A stretch of DNA of 47,177 nt, taken from the NCBI GenBank assembly GCA_018433885.1, contig JAHDQK010000050.1, positions 1 to 47,177 on the forward strand. The letters run 5' to 3'. The position numbers and the translations under genes are program-made. The stretch's first letter is position 1. The number at the start of each line of letters is the position of its first letter. The notes beneath the pieces are model-generated. The model did not search any database and was not told where the DNA came from. It saw nothing but the letters and a program-made list of their open reading frames with translations. Origin of the DNA: Candidatus Cloacimonadota bacterium. Lineage in GTDB: Bacteria > Cloacimonadota > Cloacimonadia > Cloacimonadales > Cloacimonadaceae. This document shows, in pieces, positions 8,272 through 16,641 of this stretch.

Positions 8272-9591
8272 ATGCGTTTAAAGACCTTTCCTGGGGGGAT
8301 CCACCCTCACGATGAAAAGCATTATTCAAAAGCCGCCCCCATCACCAATTTTCCCACCCCAAACCGGGTGATCATTCACCTTTCTCAACATATTGGTGCT
8401 CCTTCCACGCCCATCGTGGCTGTGGGCGACACCGTTTTGAAAGGTCAGCTTATCGCCGAACCCTCTGGTTTTGTTTCGCTCAATCAACACGCATCCATCA
8501 GCGGAAAAGTAACCAAGATCGGCAAATTCATGCATCCTACCGGTGCGTTGGCAATGGGAATCGAGATAACTTCCGACGGTATGGATCAAATGGTAGAACT
8601 GGTTGACGACGAGAACTTTATGTCTCTTCCGGTGGAAAGCATCAAAGAGCGTATCGCCGCTGCCGGAATTTCCGGCATGGGTGGAGCAGGATTTCCCACC
8701 CACGTAAAACTCTCTCCCCCGGCAGATAAGCCAATAGACGTTGCTATCCTGAACGGTGTGGAGTGCGAACCGTATCTCACCAGCGATCACCGCCTGATGC
8801 TGGAACATGCCCAAAAGGTCATCGACGGGCTGAAGATCATCATGAAAGTTACCGGTGCCAGAAAAGGCATGATCGGCATCGAAGCCAATAAACCAGACGC
8901 GATCGACCTCATGCACAAGCTCTGCTCCAAAGAGAAGAACCTGGAAGTAGTGGGGCTTAAAATGCAGTATCCGCAAGGCGCGGAAAAGCAACTGATTTTT
9001 GCCGCTACCGGACGCAAAGTCCCGGCAGGCGGATTGCCCATGGCGGTAGGCGTGGTAGTGCAAAACGTGGGCACCGCCCTTGCCATCTACGAAGCCACCC
9101 GCTACCGCAAGCCGCTGATCGACCGCGTAATCAGCATTACCGGTTCGGTAGTAAAGAAACCGATGAATATTTTGGCACCTATTGGTACCCTTTATAGTGA
9201 TCTGGTAGAATTTTGTGAAGGCACCACCGCCCCCGTGGGAAAGGCAATCTCCGGCGGCCCCATGATGGGCTTTGCCCTGCCCTCTCTGAATGCCGCGATG
9301 ACCAAGGGTAGCAGCGGTCTGGTTCTTTTCGATGAAAAAGAAGCAAAATCCATGGCGGAACACACCTGCTTGAGGTGCGCGCGATGCGTGGATATCTGCC
9401 CCATGAACCTGATGCCGTCTCTAATTGCCAGTTCCGTGAAATATCATGATCTAGATTCCGCTGTGGAAGCCGGCTTAAACGACTGCATCAAATGTGGAAG
9501 CTGCGCCTATGTTTGCCCCGCCCGGATTCGCCTCGTTCAATGGATCGACACCGGTAAACTCCGCTACGCAGAAGCTCAGAGGAACAAATGA
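8272..9591 (+). CDS. rnfC: Ion-translocating oxidoreductase subunit RnfC
   Basis: The NADH-binding, peripheral subunit of the Rnf complex, which couples ferredoxin oxidation to NAD+ reduction and Na+ or H+ pumping. Of 439 residues, the N-terminus has the typical FPGGIHPHDEK, followed by a biotinyl-like barrel and the flavin/NADH domain (GMGGAGFPTHVK). Two [4Fe-4S] clusters are bound by C366/369/372/376 and C405/408/411/415. The frame is open to 8077, inside the AOR gene; the ATG at 8272, at the family's usual N-terminus, was chosen. It is the first gene of rnfCDGEAB, 98 bases after the AOR gene with no terminator between, so it may be partly co-transcribed with it. Confidence 0.97.
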   Translation: MRLKTFPGGIHPHDEKHYSKAAPITNFPTPNRVIIHLSQHIGAPSTPIVAVGDTVLKGQLIAEPSGFVSLNQHASISGKVTKIGKFMHPTGALAMGIEITSDGMDQMVELVDDENFMSLPVESIKERIAAAGISGMGGAGFPTHVKLSPPADKPIDVAILNGVECEPYLTSDHRLMLEHAQKVIDGLKIIMKVTGARKGMIGIEANKPDAIDLMHKLCSKEKNLEVVGLKMQYPQGAEKQLIFAATGRKVPAGGLPMAVGVVVQNVGTALAIYEATRYRKPLIDRVISITGSVVKKPMNILAPIGTLYSDLVEFCEGTTAPVGKAISGGPMMGFALPSLNAAMTKGSSGLVLFDEKEAKSMAEHTCLRCARCVDICPMNLMPSLIASSVKYHDLDSAVEAGLNDCIKCGSCAYVCPARIRLVQWIDTGKLRYAEAQRNK

Positions 9592-10697
9592 TGAATTCCA
9601 GCGATAAATTGATCGTCTCCCCCGCTCCCCACGTGCACGATAAAAGCACGGTGAAAAACGTAATGTGGAACGTAGTGCTGGCTTTATTGCCCGCACTTGT
9701 CTTTGCCACCTATTTCTGGGGCATCCGCGCCTTACTGCTCAGCCTCACCGGCGCTGTGGCAGCAGTGGTATGCGAAGCCATCATCCAAAAGCTCCGCAAA
9801 GTCCCGGTCACGGTTCAGGATGGCTCTGCCTTCCTCACCGGTTTACTTTTGGCGTTCAACATCCATGCCGGCGCTCCGATCTGGCTACCCATCGTAGGTG
9901 CTGTGTTTGCCATCGGAGTGGGAAAGCAGGTATTTGGCGGCTTGGGCAACAACCCGGTGAACCCTGCGCTTTTAGGCAGAGCGTTCCTTCTTGCCAGCTG
10001 GCCCACTCAGATGACCGCGGGTTGGGTTGCCGTAAAAAATTCCGCCATGAGCGGTTTGAACGACCTTACCCGGATCGCCAACAACCTCGGTGAACTTTCT
10101 CCCAAAGCTTACGAACTGGTTACCTCCGCCACTCCCCTGGGTGTGGCAAAGACCTTAAGAGACACCAGCTTCGTTTCCCAGATCAATGCTGAAGCAGGTG
10201 GAATCGATCTGGGAGGCAGAATCTTTGGCGGTCTCACCGAAATGGAAACCCTGAAGAGCTTGTTTTGGGGAAACATCGGTGGCTGTATCGGCGAAGTCTC
10301 GGCTTTTGCCCTGCTTCTGGGAGCCGCTTACCTACTCTATAAAAACATCATTGAATGGCGCATCCCGCTCTTTTATATTGGCACGGTGTTTGTGCTCAGC
10401 TTCATCTTTGGCGGAATTCCCGGTAGCGGTACCTCTATCATGCTGCCCTTCTTCCATATCTTTTCCGGAGGTTTGATGCTGGGTGCCTTCTTCATGGCTA
10501 CGGATTATACCACTACACCTCTTACCAAATCCGGCAGAATCATCTTTGGTATCGGCTGCGGCTTACTCACGGTCGTGATCCGACTGGTCGGCGGATATCC
10601 GGAAGGCGTGAGCTACAGCATTCTGTTCATGAATGTGCTTACTCCGCTGATCGATATGATGACCATGCCGAAAGCATTCGGGAAGGTAAAAAAATGA
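9588..10697 (+). CDS. rnfD: Ion-translocating oxidoreductase subunit RnfD
   Basis: Integral membrane subunit related to NqrB, 369 residues with about nine or ten hydrophobic segments. It carries covalent FMN: the motif TSATPLG (179-185) contains the expected acceptor Thr182. GNNPVNPALLGRAFL (120-134) and the DYTTTPLT region are typical of the family. It overlaps rnfC by four bases (ATGA) and rnfG by four bases, so translation is coupled along the operon. Confidence 0.96.
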   Translation: MMNSSDKLIVSPAPHVHDKSTVKNVMWNVVLALLPALVFATYFWGIRALLLSLTGAVAAVVCEAIIQKLRKVPVTVQDGSAFLTGLLLAFNIHAGAPIWLPIVGAVFAIGVGKQVFGGLGNNPVNPALLGRAFLLASWPTQMTAGWVAVKNSAMSGLNDLTRIANNLGELSPKAYELVTSATPLGVAKTLRDTSFVSQINAEAGGIDLGGRIFGGLTEMETLKSLFWGNIGGCIGEVSAFALLLGAAYLLYKNIIEWRIPLFYIGTVFVLSFIFGGIPGSGTSIMLPFFHIFSGGLMLGAFFMATDYTTTPLTKSGRIIFGIGCGLLTVVIRLVGGYPEGVSYSILFMNVLTPLIDMMTMPKAFGKVKK

Positions 10698-11242
10698 AGT
10701 ACTACATCAAGCTTGCATTGATCCTGTTTATCTTTTGTGCCGTTGCCAGCGGCATCCTTGCCTATGTGAACACGCTCACAGCCTCGGTGATAGCCGAACG
10801 TAAGGCACAAGAAGAGATCTCCACTCGGGAAGAGCTAATCCCCGGTGCGGTTTTCACGGAAGCCAAAACCGCCGATGGCACAAGCTATTTTGTTGCCAAC
10901 AATCCTGAAACCAAAGAGGTTCTGGGTTACAGCTTCATCTCCGAGGAAATTGGATATTCCAGCACCTTACGCACCATGGTGGGCGTTGATAAAGATTTCA
11001 ATGTGTTGGCGATCAGGGTGATCGACCAGGCAGAAACTCCCGGTCTTGGCGCAAATTGCGTACTTGAGAGTTTCACCCATCAGTTCACCGGGATGAACAA
11101 GGATAACTTAAAGGTGGATAAAGATGGCGGCGCGGTAAAATCTCTTTCCGGGGCTACCATCACCTCCCGCGCTATTGCAAATTCCATCCGCAACAGCATC
11201 CTGGCTGTGCAATCTGAACTCGCTACAGGAGTGTCACAATGA
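10694..11242 (+). CDS. rnfG: Ion-translocating oxidoreductase subunit RnfG
   Basis: A 182-residue protein with one N-terminal membrane anchor (about 5-27) and an FMN-binding domain outside the membrane. The flavinylation motif SGATITS lies at 152-158, with Thr155 as the expected phosphoester-linked FMN site; ETPGLGA near 114-120 is also conserved in RnfG/NqrC. Attachment of FMN normally needs an ApbE flavin transferase, which is not in this window. Four-base overlaps with rnfD and rnfE. Confidence 0.96.
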   Translation: MKYYIKLALILFIFCAVASGILAYVNTLTASVIAERKAQEEISTREELIPGAVFTEAKTADGTSYFVANNPETKEVLGYSFISEEIGYSSTLRTMVGVDKDFNVLAIRVIDQAETPGLGANCVLESFTHQFTGMNKDNLKVDKDGGAVKSLSGATITSRAIANSIRNSILAVQSELATGVSQ

Positions 11243-11829
11243 GCTTTATCAAAGAACTATCCAAAGGGATCATCAAGGATAACCCTACCTTTGTTCTCGT
11301 CCTTGGTATGTGCCCCACCCTCGCCGTTACGACCTCTGTGGTGAACGCTCTCGGTATGGGTCTTGCTGCCACATTTGTGCTGATTTGTTCAAATATCATC
11401 ATTTCCTTGATCAAGAACATCACTCCTTCCAAGATCCGCATCCCTGTTTACATCGTTGTCATCGCCGCATTTGTCTCTATTGTCGATATGGTGATGTCTG
11501 CATATCTGCCCGCACTACACAAAAGCTTGGGACTCTTCATCCCCCTGATCGTGGTGAATTGCATTATTTTGGGCAGAGCAGAGGCTTTTGCCAGCAAGAA
11601 TAACGTATTTCTCAGCATAGCAGATGCCATCGGCATGGGCTTGGGTTTCACTCTGTCCCTTAGCGTCGTGGCTACCATTCGGGAAATCCTGGGTGCAGGC
11701 ACTTGGCTTGGCATGCGGGTTGTGGCAAGCAACTATGATCCCATGCTGATCGCCATCCTTGCCCCTGGTGCATTTATTACTCTGGGCTTTCTGATGGCAC
11801 TGATGAATATGTTGAAGGAGAAGAAATAA
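11239..11829 (+). CDS. rnfE: Ion-translocating oxidoreductase subunit RnfE
   Basis: A 196-residue polytopic membrane subunit with six hydrophobic segments. It forms, with RnfA, the membrane core that holds an intramembrane iron-sulfur centre. The two expected cysteine loops are present: GMCPTLAV with C25 and VVNCIILG with C108. It overlaps rnfG by four bases and shares one base with rnfA (TAATG). Confidence 0.96.
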   Translation: MSFIKELSKGIIKDNPTFVLVLGMCPTLAVTTSVVNALGMGLAATFVLICSNIIISLIKNITPSKIRIPVYIVVIAAFVSIVDMVMSAYLPALHKSLGLFIPLIVVNCIILGRAEAFASKNNVFLSIADAIGMGLGFTLSLSVVATIREILGAGTWLGMRVVASNYDPMLIAILAPGAFITLGFLMALMNMLKEKK

Positions 11830-12437
11830 TGGGTTACTTTGGCGAACTCTTTGTAATGGCGATGACCGCCATCTTCATCCAAAATTTCGTGCTTTCTCGC
11901 TTCCTGGGGCTCTGCCCCTACCTGGGTGTTTCCAAAAAACTGGATTCCGCTCTCGGGATGGGCATGGCGGTGATCTTCGTGATGACCCTTGCCAGCGCGA
12001 TTACTTTCTTGATAAACAAATATCTGCTCCTTCAATTTGGGCTGATGTATCTTCAAACTATCGCTTTTATCCTCACCATCGCTGCTTTGGTTCAATTTGT
12101 GGAGATGGTGATTCAGAAGAATGCGCCTGCGCTCTACAAATCCTTGGGCGTCTTCCTGCCGCTGATCACCACAAACTGTGCGGTTCTGGGCGTTGCCATT
12201 ATCAATACAACCGCTTTTCGCAGCGATGGCATCACACCCTACAACTTTCTGGATAGCACTTTGAACGGTTTCTTCAGCGGAGTGGGCTTTACCTTCGTAC
12301 TGCTCGCCATGGCGGGTATCCGTCAACGCCTGGAGAAAGTGGATCTACCCAAAAGTATGCGGGGCATGCCGATCGCGCTGGTGCTTGCCGGCATCATGGC
12401 TCTTGCCTTCTACGGCTTCATGGGCTTCAAGATTTAA
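11829..12437 (+). CDS. rnfA: Ion-translocating oxidoreductase subunit RnfA
   Basis: A 202-residue membrane subunit homologous to RnfE and in inverted topology with it. Cysteine motifs GLCPYLGV (C29) and TTNCAVLG (C117) match the ligands of the shared iron-sulfur centre. Six hydrophobic segments are visible. It is followed after ten bases by the GTG of rnfB. Confidence 0.96.
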   Translation: MGYFGELFVMAMTAIFIQNFVLSRFLGLCPYLGVSKKLDSALGMGMAVIFVMTLASAITFLINKYLLLQFGLMYLQTIAFILTIAALVQFVEMVIQKNAPALYKSLGVFLPLITTNCAVLGVAIINTTAFRSDGITPYNFLDSTLNGFFSGVGFTFVLLAMAGIRQRLEKVDLPKSMRGMPIALVLAGIMALAFYGFMGFKI

Positions 12438-12447
12438 GGGAGGAAAT

Positions 12448-13470
12448 GTGTTTTATATAATTCTTGAAACTACCTCCACCTTTTCCACTATCGGAATCCC
12501 CGTCCTCATCATCAGCTCTTTGGGGTTGCTCTTTGGTCTCATCCTTGCCATCGCCTCCAAGGTCTTTGAAGTGAAGATCGATCCCCGCGTGGAAGCTGTG
12601 ATCGAAGCCTTGCCCGGAGCCAATTGCGGCGCATGTGGCGCCGCAGGTTGCGCCGGATATGCCGAACGCGTGGTAAACGAAGGCGAAGCCGCGAACAAAT
12701 GTGCCCCCGGAGGTCCTGCAGTGGCGGCTTTGATCGCCAAGATCATGGGTCAAGATGCCAGCGCAATGACCCAAAAAGTGGCGGTAATCCATTGCTCCAG
12801 CGGCGGCAAAGATAATACCAAATGGAAGTATTACTACCAGGGAGTGGATTCCTGCAAAGCCGCAGTGAATATCGCCGGCGGACCCAATAGCTGCTCCTGG
12901 GGCTGCATGGGCTTAAACGATTGCCAAAAAGCCTGTATGTTTGATGCCATCTCCATCGACGAGAATGGCATGCGGGTGATCGACTTCAACAAGTGCACCG
13001 GCTGCGGTGCCTGCGTAAAAGCCTGCCCCCGCAAACTCATCATGCTGGTTCCCATCAATCGCAACGTATATATCAAATGCTCCTCCAAGGAAAAAGGTCC
13101 GGATGCCAAAGCTGTCTGCGGCACCTCCCGTCCCTGCATCGGTTGCGGCATCTGCTCCCGCAAATGCCCGGTTCAAGCCATTACGGTAGAGAACAACCTT
13201 GCCCGCATCGATTACGACAAATGCATCAATTGCGGCCTCTGCGCCACCGTATGCCCCACCAAAGCTATCCAAGATCTCTTGGCTGGAATGCGTAAAAAAG
13301 CAGATATCAACCCTGAACTCTGCATTGGTTGCACCATCTGCGCCAAGGTCTGCCCCGTCACCGCCATCAGTGGCGAACTCAAGCAACTGCATGTGGTGGA
13401 TAAAGACATCTGCATTGGCTGCGAACGGTGTGTATCAAAATGCCCCAAAAAAGCAATTGAAATGGTCTGA
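12448..13470 (+). CDS. rnfB: Ion-translocating oxidoreductase subunit RnfB, cluster-rich form
   Basis: The ferredoxin-accepting subunit, 340 residues and much longer than the roughly 190 of E. coli RnfB. An N-terminal membrane anchor (about 14-38) is followed by the Fe-S domain GANCGACGAAGC (C60, C63, C68, C85). A cysteine group around C149-C163 comes next, then five CxxCxxCxxxCP ferredoxin motifs starting at C183, C230, C259, C292 and C322. Long, cluster-rich RnfB is typical of anaerobes that oxidise ferredoxin. The in-frame ATG at 12385 lies inside rnfA; the GTG at 12448, four bases after GGGAGG (12438-12443), is the best start. Last gene of the operon. Confidence 0.95.
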   Translation: MFYIILETTSTFSTIGIPVLIISSLGLLFGLILAIASKVFEVKIDPRVEAVIEALPGANCGACGAAGCAGYAERVVNEGEAANKCAPGGPAVAALIAKIMGQDASAMTQKVAVIHCSSGGKDNTKWKYYYQGVDSCKAAVNIAGGPNSCSWGCMGLNDCQKACMFDAISIDENGMRVIDFNKCTGCGACVKACPRKLIMLVPINRNVYIKCSSKEKGPDAKAVCGTSRPCIGCGICSRKCPVQAITVENNLARIDYDKCINCGLCATVCPTKAIQDLLAGMRKKADINPELCIGCTICAKVCPVTAISGELKQLHVVDKDICIGCERCVSKCPKKAIEMV

Positions 13471-13492
13471 TAATTCATTTCACCAGATATCG

Positions 13493-13521
13493 AGCCGGAT
13501 CCCCTGGGTCCGGCTTTTTTT
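13493..13521 (+). terminator. Rho-independent terminator of the rnf operon
   Basis: Seven-base stem AGCCGGA (13493-13499) and TCCGGCT (13509-13515), nine-base loop and a run of T to 13521. It lies 23 bases after the rnfB stop codon. Confidence 0.9.
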
Positions 13522-14074
13522 ATTATGAATTCCCAAATCGATCCCCGATAAGCTCCAGCCCATTCCCCGAAGCAATTGCCATGCGGTGCTGATGCAGTGG
13601 AGATTGCATCGACAGGGCTGGGTAACCCGATGGATGAATGGGTGTGCGAAACAATCCATTGAGATAGCATAATGGTATTCTTGCTTTGGAGTTCAAGCCG
13701 GCATGATAAACAAAAAATTTACAGGTAATTATAAAGCCGGCTTGGACTTCTAACAGCAGAAGCAGCGAGAAACAACACATGAAGTCCTAAGAGCCGCGAA
13801 ACAAGAGGTAGATTTGGGACTGGAAAAAGCTCTTTAAACTCCATGCTCCAGTTCGTGTATTTACCCAAAATGCCCCGCTAGGGGCGACACCGATCATAGC
13901 GAGGGTGCGTAGCTTCAGCGGAGCCCCTCGTTTATGCAACAAACACTCCTCAGAGCCCCCTGCGGGCGACACAAAAGAAACGCAATCCAGGTTTTCATTC
14001 AACGAAACATGATTGTACGTTATTAGCCAACAAGACCCAAGCGAATAGTGTAATCACTACGAGACAGATAGTTT
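13522..14074. other. Convergent intergenic region with inverted repeat and dispersed repeat copy A
   Basis: This lies between the ends of rnfB (+) and the epimerase gene (-). No credible gene is present: the open frames at 13523-13780 and 13787-14002 (both -) run through repeats and have no recognisable content. It holds a 12-base inverted repeat with one mismatch (13691-13702 and 13736-13747, core AAGCCGGC) and repeat copy A (13803-13975). A TAGTG/CACTA hairpin lies just below the epimerase stop but has no T-run. Confidence 0.6.
13803..13975. repeat. Dispersed modular intergenic repeat, copy A
   Basis: Two modules are shared with 26810-27016. Module 1 (13803-13847) runs from AAGAGGTA to AAACTCCATGCT. 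Module 2 (13872-13975) holds a small hairpin GCCCC-GCTA-GGGGC followed by GACACCGATCATAGCGAGGG. A larger stem CGAGGG (13900-13905) with CCCTCG (13925-13930) comes next, then a second mini-hairpin (13955-13967) again followed by GACAC. The 28 bases from GGGCGACACC onward are identical to copy B. In copy B the module order is reversed. Confidence 0.75.
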
Positions 14075-15046
14075 TCAGGATTTCTTCAACCAGTCGGCAA
14101 AGCTTTCTAGTCCATCCTCAAAACTGGTCTGGGGTCGATACCCAAGCATCCGCTTGGCTTGGGAAACATCGGCAAAGGTGATCTCTACATCGCCTGCCTG
14201 CATCGCCTGACGCTTGATCCTTGCTGGTTTTCCCAGAGCGATCTCCAGTTTGTGGATCATATCCCTCAGCGTAATGGGTTGCGAGTTTCCCAGGTTATAT
14301 ATTTCGTAAAGCTTATCTGGAGTGCTTTCGACGCGCCGGATGGCACCTAAAATCCCGTTCACAATGTCCTCTACAAAGGTATAATCCCGCGCTGTGCTGC
14401 CATCTCCAAACATCGTGATCGGCTGCTCCGCCAGTATGGCGCGGGCGAATTTGTGGATCGCGAGATCGGGTCTCTGCCGGGGACCATAGACCGTAAAAAA
14501 CCTGAGGCAGATCGTGGATAGATCATAAAGGTGGTGCCAAGTGTAGCACATCAGTTCCCCCGCTTTCTTGCTGGCGGCATAAGGCGATATGGGGTGATCC
14601 ACCCTGTCTTCTTCGTGGAAAGGAACATTGTTGTTGCCATAGATCGAGGAGGACGAAGCAAAGATGAAGTGCTTCAAGTTGTGCAAGCGGCAGAGCTCCA
14701 AGAGCTTCTCTGTGCCGGCTACGTTCACGTCGAAATACAAAGCAGGATTTTCGATGGAAGGGCGCACCCCCGCCATCGCCGCCATGTGAATCACCATGTG
14801 GATGTTGTGTTCCCGGAAGATGCTACTCATCGCGTCAATATCCCGGATATCTGCTCTCAAAAAGTGGAATCCGGGCTGCGGCAGCAGGCTGCGAAGGTTT
14901 GCCAGCTTTATCTCTGGATCATAGAAATCGCAGAGATTATCCACACACAAGACCTGTGCTTTTTGCTTCAACAAGGCATCACACAGATGCGAACCGATAA
15001 AGCCGGCTCCTCCAGTTACCAAATATGTTCTCGTTTGTTCCATCAT
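14075..15046 (-). CDS. NAD-dependent sugar epimerase (UDP-glucuronate 4-epimerase-like)
   Basis: A short-chain dehydrogenase/reductase of the extended type that interconverts nucleotide sugars, probably at C4. Counting from the chosen ATG, 323 residues: NAD-binding TGGAGFIGSH (11-20), the HMAAMAGVRPS segment typical of UDP-glucuronate epimerases (87-97), catalytic SPYAASK with Y156 and K160, and RFFTVYGPRQRPD. The frame also allows a GTG at 15076, preceded by AAGGGA, adding ten residues before the fold; the ATG at 15046 fits the family better but the choice is open. It is the last gene of the minus-strand surface-glycan cluster, about 90 bases after tcdA. Confidence 0.9.
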   Translation of the reverse strand: MMEQTRTYLVTGGAGFIGSHLCDALLKQKAQVLCVDNLCDFYDPEIKLANLRSLLPQPGFHFLRADIRDIDAMSSIFREHNIHMVIHMAAMAGVRPSIENPALYFDVNVAGTEKLLELCRLHNLKHFIFASSSSIYGNNNVPFHEEDRVDHPISPYAASKKAGELMCYTWHHLYDLSTICLRFFTVYGPRQRPDLAIHKFARAILAEQPITMFGDGSTARDYTFVEDIVNGILGAIRRVESTPDKLYEIYNLGNSQPITLRDMIHKLEIALGKPARIKRQAMQAGDVEITFADVSQAKRMLGYRPQTSFEDGLESFADWLKKS

Positions 15047-15136
15047 CCATCCCGCGTTAGAAAGTCTTTGTACCACACGATTTCCCTTGGCTGCCTTGTG
15101 TCAAGATATTCGTATTTCTGCACACCCATACCTTGC

Positions 15137-15901
15137 TCATCTACAAGCAATATCCGGCACCTTATCCATAATACTATCAAGACCCGCAGAACGGATCACC
15201 CAGGAAGCCGCCATCATGCCCATTATCGCCGGCATATAGCTGATGGAACCGATTGTCTGGCGCTGCCTGCCCCGCTCAATGATCAGCTCGTTGTCGCTTA
15301 CTACATCATCCACTGTATCCATTGCCAGTTCTGTGGAATAGACACAGGGGAAATCCAGTTTTACGCCTCTGCGGCGTAAGAACTTGCGCACCCTTCGCGC
15401 CAGAGGACAGTTGTAACTCTTGCTGATTTTATCCACATGGATTTTACTGGGATCCAGCCTATTCCCCGCTCCCATCACGGAGATAAAGCGTCTGCCGCCT
15501 TTGGCGAGATCTTCCAGCAGCCCGATTTTGGGCCCCAAACTATCGATGGCATCGATCACATAATCCGCTCCAGCAGTAAGCTCCACCCTGTTCTCGGCAT
15601 CCAGAAACACTTGGTGACAGATCACATTTGCTTCCTCGTTGATCGCCAAGATGCGCGCCTTCATCAGCTCGGTTTTGGGTTTTCCGATGCTTTTCAAGGT
15701 AGCAAGCAGTTGTCGGTTCAGGTTGCTTGCGCCCACAGTGTCGAAATCGATCAGGATGAAGGTTCCGATGCCTGCCCGTGCCAGGGCTTCAGTGGCATAG
15801 GAACCCACGCCTCCCAGACCCACCACGCACATGGTGGTGCGCCGTAAGCGGGCAAGTGCATCTGCCCCCAGAAGCAGTTCAGTGCGCGATAAATCCGTCA
15901 T
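15137..15901 (-). CDS. tcdA: tRNA threonylcarbamoyladenosine dehydratase (TcdA, ThiF/E1-like)
   Basis: An ATP-dependent enzyme that cyclises t6A at position 37 of ANN-decoding tRNAs. It has 254 residues, the usual family length. Seen: the nucleotide-binding VVGLGGVGSYATEAL (26-40), FDTVGASNLNRQL, DYVIDAIDSLGPK and GAGNRLDPSKI, which together distinguish TcdA/YgdL from ThiF and MoeB. It overlaps the tatD-like gene by four bases and so sits in the glycan operon, though its function is tRNA modification. Confidence 0.92.
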   Translation of the reverse strand: MTDLSRTELLLGADALARLRRTTMCVVGLGGVGSYATEALARAGIGTFILIDFDTVGASNLNRQLLATLKSIGKPKTELMKARILAINEEANVICHQVFLDAENRVELTAGADYVIDAIDSLGPKIGLLEDLAKGGRRFISVMGAGNRLDPSKIHVDKISKSYNCPLARRVRKFLRRRGVKLDFPCVYSTELAMDTVDDVVSDNELIIERGRQRQTIGSISYMPAIMGMMAASWVIRSAGLDSIMDKVPDIACR

Positions 15902-16641
15902 AAATCATAACCTGTAAGGTATTTATAGTTGGTAGCCTGTACTGCCGTTAGTTCCTCAATTGGGATACCGGAGAGTTCCGCACTGCGGTTGAGGACATTT
16001 ATCAGTCTTAGTAGCGGATTTGCCTCGTTTTCCGCCACATAGTAGCGGGTAATGTCCGTTTCGAAGAGATATCTGCCACCAGCGAGCATTTCTTGCAGGA
16101 GATCATGTTTATCCGGGCGCAAGATACGCTCGCTAATCGTAAAACAGCAATCCAGCTTTGTAAAAACCTGAAAGGCTTCCAGACTTCCCGCGTAACCGTG
16201 GATCAAGTAGCGCAAGGGAAAATCTTTTAAAATGTTATACGCTTCCTGTTGATGCCCCACGATGTGTAAAACCACGGGCAATTTGTAGCTGGCGGCAAGC
16301 TCCAGCTGGCGGATGAAGATACTTTGCATCCAGTCTGTATCCTTGGTATTGCGATCCATGCCGATCTCTCCTATTGCCCAGATCTGCCTGGCTTCGCAAA
16401 GCTTCTGGATATCTTTAATCTCCAAATCGCACTCATCATAGGAAGGGTGGATGCCGGCGCTATAGAGCAATCTTCCCGGTAGTTGCGCCTGTAGGCTGGG
16501 ATAGCTGGCAAGCTCCGCTTTACTGAGTGCGGAAGAGAGGTAAGTAGTAATGCCGTGGCTGGTTGCCTCTGAGATCAACGGCGCAAGGGGCATATCTACG
16601 GATAGGTTTGCCAGATGACAGTGGGCATCGCATAATTTCAT
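15898..16641 (-). CDS. TatD-family metal-dependent hydrolase
   Basis: A 247-residue TIM-barrel hydrolase of the TatD DNase group. Metal ligands expected for the family are seen: HCH (7-9), E92 (GEIGMD), H126 (VVLHIVG), H148 (IHGYAG) and D196 (FETDITR). TatD proteins act as DNases or D-aminoacyl-tRNA-type hydrolases; the exact substrate here is not known. It overlaps both neighbours by four bases. Confidence 0.9.
   Translation of the reverse strand: MKLCDAHCHLANLSVDMPLAPLISEATSHGITTYLSSALSKAELASYPSLQAQLPGRLLYSAGIHPSYDECDLEIKDIQKLCEARQIWAIGEIGMDRNTKDTDWMQSIFIRQLELAASYKLPVVLHIVGHQQEAYNILKDFPLRYLIHGYAGSLEAFQVFTKLDCCFTISERILRPDKHDLLQEMLAGGRYLFETDITRYYVAENEANPLLRLINVLNRSAELSGIPIEELTAVQATNYKYLTGYDL

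Noticed and set aside
8326-9363. 345-codon minus-strand open frame within rnfC
   Set aside because: Antisense shadow of a well-conserved gene.
13523-13780. 85-codon minus-strand open frame in the convergent spacer
   Set aside because: It runs through an inverted repeat and into the rnf terminator; no recognisable content.
13787-14002. Small minus-strand open frame with a LRTLAMIGVA segment, also seen at 26665-26958
   Set aside because: The similarity between the two comes from the dispersed DNA repeat, not from a protein family; frames before and after differ.
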